The notes below the pieces were generated by a model. It worked only from the letters and a program-made list of their open reading frames with translations. It was not told the DNA's origin and ran no database searches. From Promethearchaeota archaeon (GTDB taxonomy: Archaea; Asgardarchaeota; Thorarchaeia; Thorarchaeales; Thorarchaeaceae), in assembly GCA_014728035.1 (NCBI GenBank), contig WJMJ01000059.1, positions 186,001-250,000 on the forward strand: a stretch of DNA of 64,000 nucleotides, in the 5' to 3' direction. Of this stretch, positions 1-9,828 are shown one piece after another. Both the position numbers and the translations under genes were made by a program. The stretch's first letter is position 1, and every line of letters begins with the position of its first letter.

Positions 1-983
1 TCTTCTTCTTCCTCTTCTTCCTCCTCCTCTGGTTCATCTGTTGGCTCATCAGAGACGGCCGGTGTGGGTGCTGCGGCTGCAGCACTTTGAACCTGGCTGA
101 GGACTTCAGCGGGGATTGCATCTGGGTCTTTTTCAGCAAGAGCACTTGCCAGAGCAAATGCTTGTGAATTTGCCTTTGATAAGAACTCACCAAGCATATC
201 GGGTTCGAAGAAACCAACCTCTAGGGCTAGTACTTTTGCGTCCGAATTGGCTTTTGCGAGTATCAGTGGAATTGTGTCTGTGGTTGGATAACCACTATTT
301 ACTGACAGATTTACAGCATACTGGTGTCCCAGTAAGACTTGTTCAAATAGACTTTCTAGGTCGATTTCAAAGTCTTCTGCAGTTAGAACTGCACCATCTG
401 TATAGGCTGCCACGAGCTTCAGCTGAAGCTCCATTGGTTCTATTCCAAGTCTTCCAAGCATCTGAGCCATTGCGTTAGACACCACTTCACCTGCTTCTAC
501 TGCAACAGTATCTTCAGTGATGTGAATAACACCACCTTTAACCCGGGAGGGTATATCAAGACCTGCAAGTTCTGTAATGAACGGTCCTGGTGCAACACCA
601 GTGTTCATTGCAGGGACAATGATGTCTTTTGGGGTTGTTTGCCCTCCTTTTGCAGGAGCAGCTGCTTTATTCTCAGCAAGAAACTTACTTAGAATGAAAG
701 GATCTTGGTCACTGAACACAAAGGCTACTGGGCCTTTTACAAAGTCAGATAATCCTTTGATACCCTTGGCTTTTGCATCCTCGATTGCTCTTCGCATGAG
801 GGTGTTACGAGCCATTTTGATTTTTGCAGAGCCTCTGAGGCTTTCTCTGATACCCTGCAACTGTTTTGCCCCAACACCTTCAACATTGACAAGACCAACC
901 ATTTTGCTCTCTTGGATTGCAGACGTGAGTTCTTTGACAGCATCCCGCTTCCATTGAGGTATTACACGTTCTTCTAATGCCAT
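1..983 (-). CDS. rpl10: Ribosomal protein L10 / P0 (3' end outside window)
   Basis: Reverse-strand ORF from ATG at 983 (MALEERVIPQWKRDAVKEL...), ends in Ala-rich then Glu-rich stalk tail; next to L1 and L11. Confidence 0.93.
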   Translation of the reverse strand, partial: MALEERVIPQWKRDAVKELTSAIQESKMVGLVNVEGVGAKQLQGIRESLRGSAKIKMARNTLMRRAIEDAKAKGIKGLSDFVKGPVAFVFSDQDPFILSKFLAENKAAAPAKGGQTTPKDIIVPAMNTGVAPGPFITELAGLDIPSRVKGGVIHITEDTVAVEAGEVVSNAMAQMLGRLGIEPMELQLKLVAAYTDGAVLTAEDFEIDLESLFEQVLLGHQYAVNLSVNSGYPTTDTIPLILAKANSDAKVLALEVGFFEPDMLGEFLSKANSQAFALASALAEKDPDAIPAEVLSQVQSAAAAAPTPAVSDEPTDEPEEEEEEEEE

Positions 984-996
984 TCATGTACACCTC

Positions 997-1650
997 TCAT
1001 TGTATTTCGATTGCAGGACCCATGGTGGTCTTAACATATACCGAATCAACACGTTCGGACAGTCCCTTGTTCTCAACAAAATTGAGAACGGCCTGTATGT
1101 TTTCTGCAATCTCTTCATCACTCATCTTAACATGGCCTACCTTAACATGAAATGTGGGAGTATTTCTCATTACTATTCGAACAGTTTTGTGGTACTGTTC
1201 AACCACACCTGTCAATTCGGCCTGGGGTGGGAATGGTTTGGGCATTTTTCCTCGGGAACCCAAGACCTGTCCAAGATATCTGCCAACAAGTGGCATTGCA
1301 TCTGTAACAGCTATGAAGAAATCATAGCTTTTAGCTAGGCTCTTACGTGTCTTCTTGTCTTCACCTATCTTGGATATCTCATCTTTTGATACCACTCTTG
1401 ATACTCCAGCTGCTTCTGCATTAGTGGCAAACTCACCGTCTCCAAACGCGCATATTTGAGCTGGAGGATATAATGCTTGAGGCAATACAAGTTCATCTTT
1501 GAATCGGTTCTCATTTTTTGAGAGGTCCATTTCTTTTCGTCTGAAATTGACTGCAATGTCGATACTCTGGTCGAAATTGATTCCTCTTTCAAGACCTTTC
1601 TCCCGTGCTTGTGCTACGGCAGTTTTTATCTCGTCAGTACTATATGACAT
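997..1650 (-). CDS. rpl1: Ribosomal protein L1
   Basis: 217 aa, typical L1 motifs (GRYLGQVLGSRGKMPKPFPP); operon context. Confidence 0.95.
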   Translation of the reverse strand: MSYSTDEIKTAVAQAREKGLERGINFDQSIDIAVNFRRKEMDLSKNENRFKDELVLPQALYPPAQICAFGDGEFATNAEAAGVSRVVSKDEISKIGEDKKTRKSLAKSYDFFIAVTDAMPLVGRYLGQVLGSRGKMPKPFPPQAELTGVVEQYHKTVRIVMRNTPTFHVKVGHVKMSDEEIAENIQAVLNFVENKGLSERVDSVYVKTTMGPAIEIQ

Positions 1651-1654
1651 GTAT

Positions 1655-2167
1655 TCATGCCTCCCTAAGTGGCTCGTCTAGTTGTTCATCCCATTTACCA
1701 TCTCGGACCTCTTGTTGAAACTCTTTTGCCATTTTGCCTTCAATTGTAACACCCATTGAAACACAGGTGCCTGAAACAATCATAACAGCAGTTTTCATAG
1801 TCAGAGCTGATATATCCGAAGCTTTTCCCTTTGCTACATTTTTCAGTTGGTCAATGGTAAGGTCTCCAATTATTACCTCGTTTGGTTCGCCTGATCCACC
1901 TGATTGCCCGATCTCTTTCAAAATCAGTGCACTGGTTGGTGGTGTTCCGACATCTACCTCAAAGCTTTTAGTGGCTGGGTCTACAGTGATTGTTACTGGT
2001 ACTTTCAACCCCACAAAGGGTTGAGTTACCTCATTTATCTTTGTAACCACTTGGAAAATGTTAACACCTGTAGGACCTAAAGCCGGACCAATTGGTGGTC
2101 CTCCGGAGGCTTTGCCTCCTTCTACCATTGCCTCTACTACTATTGGTTTTTCACTCACAATAATCAC
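1655..2167 (-). CDS. rpl11: Ribosomal protein L11
   Basis: VEGGKASGGPPIGPALGPTGVNIFQVV signature; GTG start. Confidence 0.95.
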   Translation of the reverse strand: MIIVSEKPIVVEAMVEGGKASGGPPIGPALGPTGVNIFQVVTKINEVTQPFVGLKVPVTITVDPATKSFEVDVGTPPTSALILKEIGQSGGSGEPNEVIIGDLTIDQLKNVAKGKASDISALTMKTAVMIVSGTCVSMGVTIEGKMAKEFQQEVRDGKWDEQLDEPLREA

Positions 2168-2458
2168 GACTCCTGCTGCAGTATCTTAGGTGATTTTGAA
2201 GCTCACCATATAGGTCGACCTTCCATGTAAAACAAGTGTTGAATTCATTCAGGTCTACTGCATACATTGTCACTTTTCTTCACCCCGGACATGATTTCTA
2301 ATTCATGTCGAATTAAGGAGTTAATGAAAGCGAGAGAACTCTCGTTTTAAGAGTTACGGACTGTCCATCATTCTGCGTATATTCTATTTTAAAAAATAAG
2401 AAAAAGAAGGAGTTTTTTACTCCTGTCTTTTAGTTGAAGTTTATAGTATATTTATTAT

Positions 2459-3130
2459 CTAGTCTCGTGCCCAGAATGAATCATCATCGAGAGAGTCATC
2501 TTCTACTTTGTCATCATCACTCTCTTCTGTATCTTCATCCTTTGGTTCCGATTTTGCTTTTTCAACAAGTTTTGCAAAATCTGCATGAACACGAACTGGA
2601 ATTGTATACGGGCTATCTAATAGCTCTAGGATTAGCTCCTCTTTAGCACTATCTACACGAGATACTTTGGCACGTTCTCCATTGAATGGTCCTGAAATGA
2701 TTTCCACAACATCATCAATGGAAATGCCTTCTGCAGCTGGCTTTGGAACAAGAAACTTATCGATTTCTTCAAGCGTTACCTTTCCGCCAACTCTTCCTCG
2801 TACATGAGGAACTCCAGATATTGCAATCTCTACATCTCTAAACTCTTGTGTTTCGATGAATACATACCCTCTGAGAGTTTCGGGGACTAAGATAGCTTTC
2901 ACTCTTCCCAGAAGCTGATTCTGAGAAACTAAATTTGGTTCTCCATCTTTTCCCTTTTTACATTTCTTCATGTGGGTTTTAGTATCTTTTTTAGTGGAGA
3001 ATTGTTCTTTACAGAAGGGGCACTCCCATACATCGGTTTCACCAATAACTGCTGTTGTGATGAGATCAGTTACTCCTTTCTCTTGACCGATTGTTGTTCG
3101 TACAGCGTAGATACTTGTTCTCGGTGGCAA
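2459..3130 (-). CDS. spt5: Transcription elongation factor Spt5/NusG with inserted zinc finger
   Basis: NGN (YAVRTTIGQEKGV ... ILVPETLRGYVFIE) and KOW (VVEIISGPFNGERAKVSRVD) present; CPFC-x-HMKKC inserted; acidic tail. Confidence 0.93.
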   Translation of the reverse strand: MPPRTSIYAVRTTIGQEKGVTDLITTAVIGETDVWECPFCKEQFSTKKDTKTHMKKCKKGKDGEPNLVSQNQLLGRVKAILVPETLRGYVFIETQEFRDVEIAISGVPHVRGRVGGKVTLEEIDKFLVPKPAAEGISIDDVVEIISGPFNGERAKVSRVDSAKEELILELLDSPYTIPVRVHADFAKLVEKAKSEPKDEDTEESDDDKVEDDSLDDDSFWARD

Positions 3131-3181
3131 TTCTTTGCCTCCTATTTTATTATATAGTTGTTAGACTCACTTCGAGTCCTA

Positions 3182-3370
3182 TTATCCTGGAAGCTGACCC
3201 CATTCTGATGTTAGTAGGGTCATTAAGATTTGTATAATGAAGCTGAGCATTCCTACCAGGACCATTGCAAGAAGACTAATCTTAGTGCTTGTCCAAATCT
3301 CTTCTCTGGATGGTTTCTGAGCTAGTTTCAGAATACGTCTGCTGTCATTTATGAAATCGCCAATTCCCAA
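3182..3370 (-). CDS. secE: Preprotein translocase SecE/Sec61-gamma
   Basis: 62 aa single-TM protein directly downstream of ftsZ and upstream of spt5, archaeal SecE pattern (KPSREEIWTSTKIS). Confidence 0.85.
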   Translation of the reverse strand: MGIGDFINDSRRILKLAQKPSREEIWTSTKISLLAMVLVGMLSFIIQILMTLLTSEWGQLPG

Positions 3371-3459
3371 TATGGTTTCACATCCTAGGTACTACCGACT
3401 CAGTAGTGCCGGAATCATCTTCCATCTTTTCTAGTATGCTTTTAATACTTGCTGAGTGT

Positions 3460-4608
3460 CTATGTCAGTCTTGATAGGCCAAAGTCTGACTCCAAATCCT
3501 CAGCTAATGGGGGGACGGGTTCTGTGCCAGAGTCGAAAACATAGGGAGAATTGACTCCAGAGGCAATTATTGTGACTCGGAGACGGTCTTCTAGTTCTGG
3601 TACTATCAGTGCCCCATATATCACTTCAGCTCCTGGATTTGCCTGCTCTGTAACCAACTCCACCACGCGTTTAGCTTCCATCAGCTGAAGATCAGTACTA
3701 CCACTAACATTCACGAGAATATTTCTTGCATTTTCAATAGATACATCGATGAGAGGATTGCGTAATGCATTGTAGACTGCTTCTTCAGCACGTTCTGGAC
3801 CTTGTCCTTCACCAAGAGCAATAATCGAAACACCTCCGTTCTTCATAGTGGTTCGCACATCTGCAAAATCTAGATTGACCAACCCAGGTTTTGAAATCAA
3901 TTCTGCAATACCCTTCACAGCTCTAACTAAGACTTCATCTGCTACCATGAATGCTTCTGGCATAGAGAGATCTGGAGCAATTTCAAGCAGTTTCTCATTG
4001 GGAATAGCTATTAATGTGTCTACATAGTCCATTAATGAGTTTAGTCCTTTTGTGGCATTTCTTTTTCGAGTCGAACCTTCCACCTCAAAAGGCAAACAAA
4101 CTATAGCTACTGTTAAGGCACCGTTCTCTTTCGCTGCTTTTGCAATTTGTGGTGCAGCTCCTGTTCCGGTTCCTCCTCCCATACCTGCAGCAATGAATAC
4201 AAGGTCCCCTCTAACAATATCTTTGATTACTTCGTAAGTTTCAATTGCTGCTGCTTCGCCAATTTCTGGATTATTTCCTGCACCAAGTCCTCCACACTTT
4301 TCTTTACCTAAGAGCAACTTGTGATGAGCATGACAGAAGTAGAGGTCTTGTGCATCAGTGTTTACTGCAAGAGTTTCAGCACCCTCTACACCTACTTCCA
4401 TCAATCTTGTTATTGCATTATTGCCAGCTCCTCCAACACCAACCACAAGAATTCTCGCACTTACATTTTCTAGCAAGTCAGCAAGTTCTTCATCTGTTGT
4501 CTGTTGACGTGATGTCCTTCTAGTTGGGGTTGATCTAGAAGGGATAGTATCACGTCTGGCACTTGATCCGTTGAGTACTTCTTCGAGTAATGGATGCATT
4601 TGTGTCAC
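3460..4608 (-). CDS. ftsZ: Cell division protein FtsZ
   Basis: GGAGNNAI, GMGGGTGTGAAP tubulin signature, T7 region NLDFADVRTTM. Confidence 0.97.
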   Translation of the reverse strand: MTQMHPLLEEVLNGSSARRDTIPSRSTPTRRTSRQQTTDEELADLLENVSARILVVGVGGAGNNAITRLMEVGVEGAETLAVNTDAQDLYFCHAHHKLLLGKEKCGGLGAGNNPEIGEAAAIETYEVIKDIVRGDLVFIAAGMGGGTGTGAAPQIAKAAKENGALTVAIVCLPFEVEGSTRKRNATKGLNSLMDYVDTLIAIPNEKLLEIAPDLSMPEAFMVADEVLVRAVKGIAELISKPGLVNLDFADVRTTMKNGGVSIIALGEGQGPERAEEAVYNALRNPLIDVSIENARNILVNVSGSTDLQLMEAKRVVELVTEQANPGAEVIYGALIVPELEDRLRVTIIASGVNSPYVFDSGTEPVPPLAEDLESDFGLSRLT

Positions 4609-4697
4609 TCACACCTAAACGTCTGATTTGTTGATGTATTATGCTAACAAAAAGTAGTGTAGTCTTCTGGTTAGTATGTGGGTAATACATGGTCAAA

Positions 4698-5648
4698 TTA
4701 TCGTCTTTTTGAGCCAAAGGTTCTAAGAATTGCTCCAATATCCACATCGAATTTTTTGAGAAGACTAGCGGTTTGATTTAAGGAAGGCTGCCCTCTTTGT
4801 GCACCTGACTCCGTAATAGTAAGAGCAGCCACAGCATTTGCCATATGAAGGGCTTTTTCGATATTCTCTGCACGTGTCCAGGCCGTCACGAACCCAGCTG
4901 CAAATGCATCTCCCGCTCCTAATGTGTCTTTTACGGGCACTTCGAACACTGGCGAAGTATAATATTCAAAACCATCTGTTGCTATAGCACCTTCAGCACC
5001 CAACTTGATAATCACAATACCTGGAAATGATCTAGCTAGAGATATCAAATCAGATTGCTTTGGTTCTAATTTGAAATGCTGTTTGAGTTCACTTCTATTG
5101 AGGAATAAAAGGTCTGTATGTGGTAAGACCTTTGAAAAATCAATTCGGTCCCCTGTTCTGCCGGGGTCAAGCGAAAACACAATACCATTAGTGGTTGCTA
5201 TTTTCATTGCTTGATTTGCCATTTGTTGAAATCCTCCAGCAACATGGATTACTCGAGCTCGAATAATTGAGTCCATGTCAAGAATACTTTGATTCAGAAA
5301 TCTGTTAGCACCCGGTTGACTGATTACAAAAGACTCGTTCTGTTTGGACCGAACCAACATAAAGACTCCTGTTGGTTGGTTTTCTAATACTAGAATTGAT
5401 TTGGTTTCAATACCCATCTTGGCTATTTCTTTGAGTGCTATTTGTCCGTAGACATCATCACCAATACAACTTACCAAACCTGACTTTATTCCAAGTTTTG
5501 CTAACTGCATTACAAAATTTGCGGCTGATCCTCCAAATGAGATTTGGCCATCATGTCCTATTATGTGGTCGGATTTTTTGGGTAGTTTTTCAATATCTAT
5601 TGTTATATCAATATTGATTCTGCCTATCCCAATTACTTCTACGGACAA
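4698..5648 (-). CDS. PfkB-family carbohydrate/nucleoside kinase
   Basis: GGSAANF and DTLGAGDAFAAGF signatures. Confidence 0.9.
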   Translation of the reverse strand: MSVEVIGIGRINIDITIDIEKLPKKSDHIIGHDGQISFGGSAANFVMQLAKLGIKSGLVSCIGDDVYGQIALKEIAKMGIETKSILVLENQPTGVFMLVRSKQNESFVISQPGANRFLNQSILDMDSIIRARVIHVAGGFQQMANQAMKIATTNGIVFSLDPGRTGDRIDFSKVLPHTDLLFLNRSELKQHFKLEPKQSDLISLARSFPGIVIIKLGAEGAIATDGFEYYTSPVFEVPVKDTLGAGDAFAAGFVTAWTRAENIEKALHMANAVAALTITESGAQRGQPSLNQTASLLKKFDVDIGAILRTFGSKRR

Positions 5649-5660
5649 ACTATGCGCCTC

Positions 5661-6584
5661 TTAGATTGTAAGAACCATTATCGCTTTTTGAGCATGGAGC
5701 CGGTTCTCAGCCTCATCAAATACCACACTATGTTTGCCATCCATCACACTATCTGTTATCTCTTCATTTCTGTGAGCAGGTAAGCAATGCATCACAATCA
5801 CATCTTGTTTTGCCGATGCAACTAATTGGTCATTTACTTGAAATGGCATCAATGCATCTTCTTTTTTCTCATCTCTTTCTTGACCCATACTGAAGAAGGT
5901 ATCCGTATAGATTACATCCGCATCCGCAACAGCAGCATGTGGGTCGTTCTCAATAGCAATTGTGGTGTTATACCTTTCACTGAGCTCGTTGGCCTTTTTC
6001 ACGATTTCTTTTGATGGAGTATATCCTTTTGGAGACCCGATTACAACATCCATCCCCATGATGGTACATCCTTGCATAATTGAGTTGCTAACATTGTTAG
6101 AATCTCCAACATATGTTATCTTCAGTCCCTGCAATCTTCCTTTGTGTTCTTCAATAGTAAGCATATCTGCCATTATTTGACATGGGTGTAATAGGTCTGA
6201 TAATCCATTAATTACAGGGACCGTGGCATGTTTAGCTAGGTTGACTACTTCATCATGTCCATAAACCCGTGCCATAATACCATCACAATATCTGCTCAAT
6301 ACTTGTGCAGTATCTCCAATTGTTTCGCCTCTTCCAAGCTGAGTGCCACTCGGGCTGAGGTATAGGGCATGTCCTCCTAATTGGGTCAGTCCCACCTCAA
6401 AAGATACTCTCGTTCTCGTCGAGGACTTCATGAAAATCATAGCTAATGATTTCCCCTTGAGTAGCTCGTGGGGCTCTCCGCGTTTTTGTTTTCGCTTTAG
6501 ATCATGGGCTGTATCTAAAATTCGCCGCAGTTCATATCTTTCGAAATCTGCGAGATCAATAAAGTGTCTACCTTTTAGGCTCAA
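5661..6584 (-). CDS. argF: Ornithine carbamoyltransferase
   Basis: STRTRVSFE, HPCQIMADMLTIEE, MHCLPAHR. Confidence 0.95.
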   Translation of the reverse strand: MSLKGRHFIDLADFERYELRRILDTAHDLKRKQKRGEPHELLKGKSLAMIFMKSSTRTRVSFEVGLTQLGGHALYLSPSGTQLGRGETIGDTAQVLSRYCDGIMARVYGHDEVVNLAKHATVPVINGLSDLLHPCQIMADMLTIEEHKGRLQGLKITYVGDSNNVSNSIMQGCTIMGMDVVIGSPKGYTPSKEIVKKANELSERYNTTIAIENDPHAAVADADVIYTDTFFSMGQERDEKKEDALMPFQVNDQLVASAKQDVIVMHCLPAHRNEEITDSVMDGKHSVVFDEAENRLHAQKAIMVLTI

Positions 6585-6650
6585 GATTATTACCTCTGAC
6601 CAGTTACTATGTTTCGGTCATAGCAACTCAGTAATAAAATTGTCCCATTA

Positions 6651-7562
6651 TCACTTTTCACCAACTAGCCTCTTTGCAAACCACTCGGGATCAAAATCTC
6701 GCAAGTCATCATAAGTCTGCCCCACACCTACATAAACTACGGGTTTGCCAGTCACATATGCAATCGACAATGCAGCTCCCCCTGATGGATCTGCATCCAC
6801 TTTTGTTAAAATAGCTCCGTCGATACCGATTGCCTGATTGAACTCATTTGCTTGAGACAGTGCATCATTTCCTGCAAGAGCATCACCTACAAACATTTTG
6901 ATATCGGGATTTGCTACTCTTGCGATTTTCTGCATCTCAGCTATGAGATTCTTATTTCCCTGCATTCTCCCTGCTGTATCAATCAAAACGATATCTATTT
7001 TTTTAGCTGTGGCATGTGCAACAGCATCATATGCAATAGATGCCGAGTCCGAACCATAACCTTGTTTGATAACTCTGATTCCCAAATTTTGAGCATGTTT
7101 CTCTAATTGTTCGATACTTCCTGCACGAAATGTATCTCCTGCAGCAATAACTATAGAGAAACCATGATCTTTGTACATCTTTGCCATCTTTGCAAGTGTA
7201 GTTGTTTTTCCTGTTCCATTAACCCCTACAAACAATATGACTGTAGGTTCACCTTTCATTTTTTTATCTCTGGCGAAAATTAGTGGATCAAGCGGATATT
7301 CGGGAGTGAGTACTTCTAAAATCGAATCATATATGGCTTTTTTGAAAATCTTTGTGAGATTTTCTAATCTTCCCGTCCGTTTTCCAAGCAATTTTTCTTT
7401 GGTCAATTCACAAATATGTTCAGCTACTTGAACCGCAACATCATTCTGTAATAGGACCATTTGGATTTCCCAAACAGCATCACTCAGATTCTGTTCATTA
7501 AGCTCCTTTGTAGTTGCTTTTGTGACAGCACCATCAATGGCACCACGGAGCTTGTCGAACAA
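6651..7562 (-). CDS. ftsY: Signal recognition particle receptor FtsY
   Basis: GVNGTGKTTTLAKMA, DTAGRMQ, TKVDADPSGGAALS. Confidence 0.96.
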   Translation of the reverse strand: MFDKLRGAIDGAVTKATTKELNEQNLSDAVWEIQMVLLQNDVAVQVAEHICELTKEKLLGKRTGRLENLTKIFKKAIYDSILEVLTPEYPLDPLIFARDKKMKGEPTVILFVGVNGTGKTTTLAKMAKMYKDHGFSIVIAAGDTFRAGSIEQLEKHAQNLGIRVIKQGYGSDSASIAYDAVAHATAKKIDIVLIDTAGRMQGNKNLIAEMQKIARVANPDIKMFVGDALAGNDALSQANEFNQAIGIDGAILTKVDADPSGGAALSIAYVTGKPVVYVGVGQTYDDLRDFDPEWFAKRLVGEK

Positions 7563-7569
7563 TCAATCA

Positions 7570-8001
7570 TTACTCTCCTTGTTGTAACATTGCAGCAATC
7601 TGCTGTAGTTGATTCTCTAGCTGTGCCTGATATCCCAAATACTTTTGATACTCTTCTCTGATTTTTCTCTCTTGGTTTCTTAGGTTTTTGATGGAAGATT
7701 CTATAGAGTCATGAGCAGCTTGAGTCTTCTGTTCAATACTAATTTCGCTTCCAATAGCCCGTGTTACTTTTTGGGGATTGACTATTTTGACCTCAATGAA
7801 TATATTTCCTCCAACATTCATCAAGACCTGTTCATCTTTCTCCTTTTTCATAACTTCTTTGAGAAAACTTAATCCAGAATCGTAATCATTCAAAAGCACT
7901 TGTATCCTCTCAATCTGCTGCTGAAGCACTTGTAGATTGTTTTCGACCAAGTCTTTTTGCATAGCAAGCTGCTGAAAGACAGCTCTGGGATCTTGACCCA
8001 T
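7570..8001 (-). CDS. pfdA: Prefoldin alpha subunit
   Basis: Coiled coil-hairpin-coiled coil protein between ftsY and LX. Confidence 0.88.
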   Translation of the reverse strand: MGQDPRAVFQQLAMQKDLVENNLQVLQQQIERIQVLLNDYDSGLSFLKEVMKKEKDEQVLMNVGGNIFIEVKIVNPQKVTRAIGSEISIEQKTQAAHDSIESSIKNLRNQERKIREEYQKYLGYQAQLENQLQQIAAMLQQGE

Positions 8002-8252
8002 TATACTTCGCTCTCCACACCAAGTAGTTTGCGAAGTTCAAGATTGGTAAGCTCTTCAGGTTCAATCTCCTTAATTGTTTTAATATCAATCTCTCTTCGC
8101 TTTACTCTGTGTCGACTACCGAGTTCCGACAGAACTCTTTCTTGAACATGTGATTCTTTATCAGCTAACATTTCGATATTGAATCTGTATGTTCGTCGTT
8201 TCTTCTTGTATTCTCCTATGGCTCGCCAGACCTTTCTACTCATTATAATCAC
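8001..8252 (-). CDS. rplX: Ribosomal protein LX (L18a/L20a)
   Basis: 83 aa, LGSRHRVKRREIDIKTIKEI; between pfdA and aIF6. Confidence 0.88.
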   Translation of the reverse strand: MIIMSRKVWRAIGEYKKKRRTYRFNIEMLADKESHVQERVLSELGSRHRVKRREIDIKTIKEIEPEELTNLELRKLLGVESEV

Positions 8253-8918
8253 CTATACAAATCCGAGTATTTGGCTAATATGTGCAAGTTCAACACCGGT
8301 CGTGTCTGTTCCTGCAATCATTCCATCAATATTTGCGAGGACTCCAAGTTTTGTGTATGGGGATCCTCTATTGACTGTGCCCACCTCGACATGGACTTTT
8401 AATAACTCCGATATCCTATTCATCTCTTCATCGGTTGCCATTGGATGCACTACTGCTCCACGATTTGTTATAATGGTATTCGCGCCTACAATAGGCAATT
8501 TTGCAACGGTCCCTGGATGAACTTCTACATCAAGGATATCTGAAATCTTTTTTCTTGATTTGGAATCAAATTCCGGATGGCATATTGCTCCATGATCATT
8601 TGCCAGAATTATATTTCCCATAGCTGTCATCTTACTATCAATCCAATCGACATTGATATCTGTATTTTCTTTAAGATAAGCAAATTCTTCATCAGTTGTG
8701 GTGTACGGTAGTAGCATTCCATGTGAATTGGCTACTGCTACCAAACCTATAGCATCAAGACTTGCTATTGTTGATTGAATTATTGGAAGATTGAATGCTC
8801 GTTCAAATACTTCAAGAGCCTTTTCAGACATATTTGGACTGATACATATCATTTGGTCTGTAACGACTCCAAAGGCTCCTACGTTAACATCGCCCTCGAA
8901 GTCTGTACGGGCGATCAT
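8253..8918 (-). CDS. eif6: Translation initiation factor 6
   Basis: Repeats around VGANTIITNRGAVVHP, ANSHGMLLP. Confidence 0.95.
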   Translation of the reverse strand: MIARTDFEGDVNVGAFGVVTDQMICISPNMSEKALEVFERAFNLPIIQSTIASLDAIGLVAVANSHGMLLPYTTTDEEFAYLKENTDINVDWIDSKMTAMGNIILANDHGAICHPEFDSKSRKKISDILDVEVHPGTVAKLPIVGANTIITNRGAVVHPMATDEEMNRISELLKVHVEVGTVNRGSPYTKLGVLANIDGMIAGTDTTGVELAHISQILGFV

Positions 8919-8925
8919 ATATCAG

Positions 8926-9309
8926 TTACCCCTCCGCTAAATAAACTCTGACAAGATTATCAGAATTCTTTGTGACTCTGATTCTGATTCTTCGGGGTGG
9001 TTTTTCTATTCCTCTGCTCCAAAGCCTTCTATTCACTTCGGGTTGAATCTCGAGTTCTTCTGGTTTCATATGTCTTTCAACGAATTTACGTAGAATCTTT
9101 ACTGCACGGTTTGTCCTGCGAAGTCTTGTTCCTGTCCAGTATGCCTTTCTTAATGGCACGGTGTAAATCCTCTCATCTATGATTTCTTCTTCAGGCAGAA
9201 ACTCATCTGCAACAACCTCTTCTTCTTCTACCTCGTCTGGAGTAGTAATCTCCATGTCTGGTAAATCTTCTTCAATATCAATTTCCATTTCTTCTGCCAT
9301 TGCAAACAC
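8926..9309 (-). CDS. rpl31e: Ribosomal protein L31e with acidic N-terminal extension
   Basis: C-terminal ~80 aa is L31e (RIYTVPLRKAYWTGTRLRRTNRAVKILRKFVERHM); ~45 aa Glu/Asp-rich N-terminus. Confidence 0.93.
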   Translation of the reverse strand: MFAMAEEMEIDIEEDLPDMEITTPDEVEEEEVVADEFLPEEEIIDERIYTVPLRKAYWTGTRLRRTNRAVKILRKFVERHMKPEELEIQPEVNRRLWSRGIEKPPRRIRIRVTKNSDNLVRVYLAEG

Positions 9310-9312
9310 CTT

Positions 9313-9468
9313 TTACGGCTTCAATTTCGTGCTACGCCAGTGGCGTTGTTTTGGGTTTCTTCTTATTTTCCCACTAGTTTTCATGATGACCCAGGTTGGT
9401 ACACTACTGTTGGACTTGAGAGCTTTAGCCATCCTGAGTTTCTTTGGGAGTGATTTGTTTCGTGCCAT
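9313..9468 (-). CDS. rpl39e: Ribosomal protein L39e
   Basis: Hand translation [51 protein letters not shown] (51 aa); below the ORF-track length cutoff. Confidence 0.95.
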   Translation of the reverse strand: MARNKSLPKKLRMAKALKSNSSVPTWVIMKTSGKIRRNPKQRHWRSTKLKP

Positions 9469-9484
9469 TCTATTCACCTTTGTT

Positions 9485-9814
9485 CTACCGGAATTTTATC
9501 TTTCGTTCGCGTTCTCGTCCTTGCAATTGTTTAAGGAGTTTCTTAAGCTGATCATCAGTTACTTTTCCTCTGAGACGTCCAGAAGAAGCCAGCTGAATAA
9601 GCTGGTATTCAATCTGCTCTGCGAATTGAGGTTTGACCATTCTGATGTTGGTAAGCCTTGAACGGGCATCAGGAGTGAGAATCTGCCTAAGAATTGCTTC
9701 TTTTTGAGCTTCTGCTTCTGCCTGCTTTTGTTCCTGCAATTGCTCTTGGGTAGCCTGCTCTTTAAGTGCAGCAAGCTTCCGTTCACGAATTGCATCAAGC
9801 TCATCATCACTCAT
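9485..9814 (-). CDS. PDCD5-like DNA-binding protein
   Basis: [20 protein letters not shown]... [27 protein letters not shown]. Confidence 0.93.
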   Translation of the reverse strand: MSDDELDAIRERKLAALKEQATQEQLQEQKQAEAEAQKEAILRQILTPDARSRLTNIRMVKPQFAEQIEYQLIQLASSGRLRGKVTDDQLKKLLKQLQGRERERKIKFR

Positions 9815-9828
9815 CTATGTCACTATTC

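Noticed and set aside
577-957. Plus-strand ORFs antisense to L10 and many similar track ORFs (e.g. 1734-2024, 9179-9661, 24165-24725, 51541-51987)
   Set aside because: Lie opposite strongly recognised genes, no family features, Ser/Cys-rich antisense composition
9559-9810. Alternative-frame ORF in the PDCD5 gene
   Set aside because: Same strand, out-of-frame translation of a confident gene
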